A DNA stretch of 64,000 nt from Solitalea longa. Lineage in GTDB: Bacteria > Bacteroidota > Bacteroidia > Sphingobacteriales > Sphingobacteriaceae. The notes under the pieces are model-generated. The model worked only from the letters and a program-made list of their open reading frames with translations, ran no database searches and was not told the origin of the DNA. Shown in pieces: positions 62,547 through 64,000 of the stretch. Numbering within the stretch: the first letter of the stretch is position 1; the number at the start of each line of letters is the position of its first letter. The DNA lies in contig NZ_PQVF01000011.1 of NCBI RefSeq assembly GCF_002920915.1, forward strand, positions 97,199-161,198. Reading direction: 5' to 3'. The translations under genes were made by a program, and so were the position numbers.

Positions 62547-62658
62547 TACAGTATTACTAATATTTTTTGCTTTAATCCATTATACTAAAGTGCCTCTAAT
62601 GGCCATAAATGAAGTATTTGATAACAAAACTGCACATTCGAGCGCATTTTCCTGAGAG

Positions 62659-62673
62659 CCTCCGGGTCCACAA
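62659..62673 (+). repeat. attR core
   Basis: CCTCCGGGTCCACAA, the same 15 bp as the ssrA 3' end at 23713-23727, marking the right end of the island. Confidence 0.85.
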
Positions 62674-62680
62674 ACGAAAA

Positions 62681-62718
62681 CAGAAAAGCCTCATTCAGCA
62701 CTGAATGAGGCTTTTCTG
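62681..62718 (+). terminator. Displaced original ssrA terminator
   Basis: An 18-bp perfect stem (CAGAAAAGCCTCATTCAG and its complement, CA at the tip) and a T5 run, 8 bp after attR. With the island removed it would follow ssrA directly. Confidence 0.9.
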
Positions 62719-62740
62719 TTTTTATATCATTTACTTAAGC

Positions 62741-62783
62741 GACTCGTCCTGAAATAAGCTAACAGATTATTGAATAAATTCTG
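62741..62783 (+). repeat. Remnant resembling the element at 63879
   Basis: Contains GACTCGTCCTGAAATAA, ACAGATTA and TGAATAAAT in the same order as the sequence from 63879. Possibly a decayed insertion-sequence end. Confidence 0.5.
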
Positions 62784-62904
62784 TTTGGGTTGGGTTAATA
62801 ATTACAACTACTGAACAGAAAAGTCTTTTGTTTTATATATTCCACGAAGTGACGCTATCTCTTAATACTTTGGGTAAAGGGGGATTGTTCCAGTCTTTGC
62901 CTTT

Positions 62905-63066
62905 TGATCTAATCAATTTCAATACAAACTCTCCTTCAGGAACCCTTCGACAATTTTTCGCCTCCGCGGTCGGCGGACCGAATATTTCCGACGGAACTGC
63001 GTCCAGTTTACCTTCAAACCTTACCGCACAAGGCCGAAACTGGCCAAGGTTCCTTACGGAAATATT
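62905..63066. repeat. Palindromic interspersed repeat, copy A
   Basis: About 160 bp with two nested stems: AATATTTCCG (62981-62990) with CGGAAATATT (63057-63066), and CCAGTTT (63003-63009) with AAACTGG (63037-63043). Shares long stretches with 63518-63683. Not coding: open frames on both strands lack family features. Confidence 0.8.
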
Positions 63067-63170
63067 GAATGATGTTGCTTTGATGCCAAGATTCCTTGTG
63101 TGAACACTGAATGAATTTGCATCTGAAGTGCATAATGTACTTTGTAAAATCATTGTATTCGTGCGCTGGG

Positions 63171-63225
63171 AAGACAAAACGGCGGGCCATGCGTTTGACT
63201 GTGGGAGGTAGCTTCGTTTTGTCTT
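63171..63225. repeat. 11-bp inverted repeat
   Basis: AAGACAAAACG (63171-63181) and CGTTTTGTCTT (63215-63225) around 33 nt of GC-rich sequence. Confidence 0.7.
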
Positions 63226-63415
63226 GATTCTTTGGATACTTTTTTCAGCGAATCATTTGTTTTTTAATGGCCTTCAAGAATCCATAAATGGATTTCTCAT
63301 CAAGGAGAAAGTATCTAGGCGTTCGTCCGGCTATGAGGCCGACCATCAGATGTTTAATACGCTTATAGTCATTCAACAATGAATTTCATATTGAACTAGC
63401 TATCCGCCTGTCCAA
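63226..63415. other. Non-coding sequence between repeats
   Basis: No gene or RNA seen. Confidence 0.4.
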
Positions 63416-63510
63416 ACGATCAATTTCAACAGGATTTTTTATTGCAGCTGCCTTCGGCAATTTTTCGCCTCCATCCTGGTTGAACCGGGATCAGGACCTA
63501 TTTTACAAAG
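63416..63510. repeat. Interspersed repeat, partial copy B
   Basis: Shares CGATCAATTTCAACAG and CTGCCTTCGGCAATTTTTCG with copy C, then diverges into another small palindrome (ATCCTGGTT with AACCGGGAT). Confidence 0.65.
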
Positions 63511-63517
63511 TCACCGC

Positions 63518-63683
63518 CTTTTCTAACGATCAATTTCAACAGTGATTTTTATTTCACCTGCCTTCGGCAATTTTTCGCCTCCACGGTCGGCTGGACCGAA
63601 TATTCCCGACGGAACTGCGTCCAATTCGCCTTCAAACCTTACCACACCGGCCTGAATTGGCCAAGGTTCCTTACGGGAATATT
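63518..63683. repeat. Palindromic interspersed repeat, copy C
   Basis: Second full copy: AATATTCCCG (63599-63608) with CGGGAATATT (63674-63683), CCAATTC (63621-63627) with GAATTGG (63654-63660). Stem bases differ from copy A in pairs, keeping both stems. Confidence 0.8.
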
Positions 63684-63800
63684 GAATGGTTTTGCGCTAT
63701 CAAAGTTGTGGCAAATTAGTTTGGGTTTTACAAATAAAGTTTCCACTCAACAGCGAATGAGAAGGGTGAGAAGTACGAGATATCTACTCTTAAGTCGGAT

Positions 63801-63866
63801 CATACTCGACGTATACTAGACGCATACTAGACGCATACTAGACGTATACTAGACGTATACTCGACG
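63801..63866 (+). repeat. 11-bp tandem repeat, six units
   Basis: Six exact-length units of YATACTMGACG (C/T at position 1, A/C at 7) with no gaps. Confidence 0.9.
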
Positions 63867-63878
63867 CATATACCATAT

Positions 63879-64000
63879 TGACCCGTCCTGAAATAACTAT
63901 ACAGATTAGTGAATAAATCCTGGATTAACTATACACTGGATGTTGTTAATCCTAATTAACCTATACAGGCTGTTTTTCGAAGTTACTTTTTTTAGTGTTA
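63879..64000 (+). mobile_element. Possible insertion-sequence end, cut by the window edge
   Basis: From TGACCCGTCCTGAAATAA the sequence looks like the outer end and leader of an IS3-type element of Bacteroidota, as far as I recall, and shares its order of motifs with 62741-62783. No transposase frame lies inside the window, so this is tentative. Confidence 0.35.

Larger units (their letters stand above)
23728..62658. mobile_element. 39-kb genomic island integrated at ssrA
   Basis: Bounded by a 15-bp direct repeat of the tmRNA 3' end and carrying an integrase at its right end next to attR. Both ends also carry two close copies of GGTACAACA (23790-23814; 62522-62546). The content is accessory: restriction-modification, AbiTii-like, secreted proteins, stress enzymes and decayed genes. 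No transfer or capsid genes are visible, so it is a non-conjugative island or one dependent on helpers. Confidence 0.88.

Noticed and set aside
62828..63177. ORFs on both strands after the island
   Set aside because: Both lie within the palindromic interspersed repeat and mirror each other; no conserved protein features.

Overview
The window looks like a chromosome segment of a Bacteroidota bacterium, most likely of the Sphingobacteriaceae. The evidence is sequence-only: low GC, promoters with a TAnnTTTG -7 box, a tmRNA encoding the tag GENNYALAA, a fused E1 alpha/beta 2-oxoacid dehydrogenase, a DUF1573 protein, and many small lipoproteins. I cannot name the genus from the sequence alone.

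Positions 1-23.7 kb are ordinary chromosome. They hold a YkgJ-type Cys-cluster protein (cut by the window edge), a secreted Amidase_3 amidase, Tex, lipoproteins, a HEAT-repeat protein, a run of small minus-strand enzymes (two NTF2-like proteins, DUF2971, DJ-1/PfpI, GNAT), a TauE/SafE permease, a rhomboid protease, the fused E1, DUF1573, a class I aminotransferase, a MoeZ-like E1-rhodanese protein, and a DUF7009-like gene next to moaA. Most convergent pairs share a hairpin terminator.

Positions 23.73-62.67 kb are a ~39 kb integrated island in the 3' end of ssrA. A 15-bp copy of the tmRNA 3' end (23713-23727) recurs at 62659-62673. A tyrosine integrase (61242-62474) lies just inside the right copy. 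Duplicated GGTACAACA motifs lie inside both ends. The presumed original ssrA terminator, an 18-bp perfect stem, now sits beyond the right copy. I see no conjugation genes, relaxase or phage capsid set.

Island layout. (a) Left cassette, 23.9-25.6 kb: unknown protein, DUF5675, two small membrane proteins. (b) 26.3-31.1 kb: minus-strand cargo genes framed by two copies each of an 80-bp hairpin repeat (T) and a 163-bp non-coding element (P); cargo includes a membrane-anchored triple-S1 protein with a small Cys-rich partner. (c) 31.6-36.7 kb: O-antigen-ligase-like, transglutaminase-like and HExxH lipoprotein genes. (d) 37.1-41.5 kb: SRAP (YedK) protein, unknowns, an AbiTii-like protein and a large P-loop ATPase. 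(e) 42.3-47 kb: stress cluster with a YciF-type ferritin-like protein, Mn catalase and small charged or membrane proteins. (f) 48.5-55.4 kb: type I restriction-modification (hsdR, hsdM, hsdS), followed by a protein resembling a proteasome/HslV-type Ntn hydrolase. (g) 55.8-58 kb: a secreted DUF5675 and a large secreted protein. (h) 58.2-62.5 kb: the integration/maintenance core of RecA-like ATPase, excisionase-like HTH protein and integrase.

Two decayed copies of the 3' end of the core ATPase gene (41.66-41.90 and 55.62-55.73 kb) sit at boundaries between modules, so the island probably grew by accretion at that gene end. Beyond the island, 62.7-64 kb has no convincing gene. It is dense in repeats, including a palindromic element whose two copies show compensatory changes in both stems, an 11-bp tandem array, and what may be the end of an insertion sequence.
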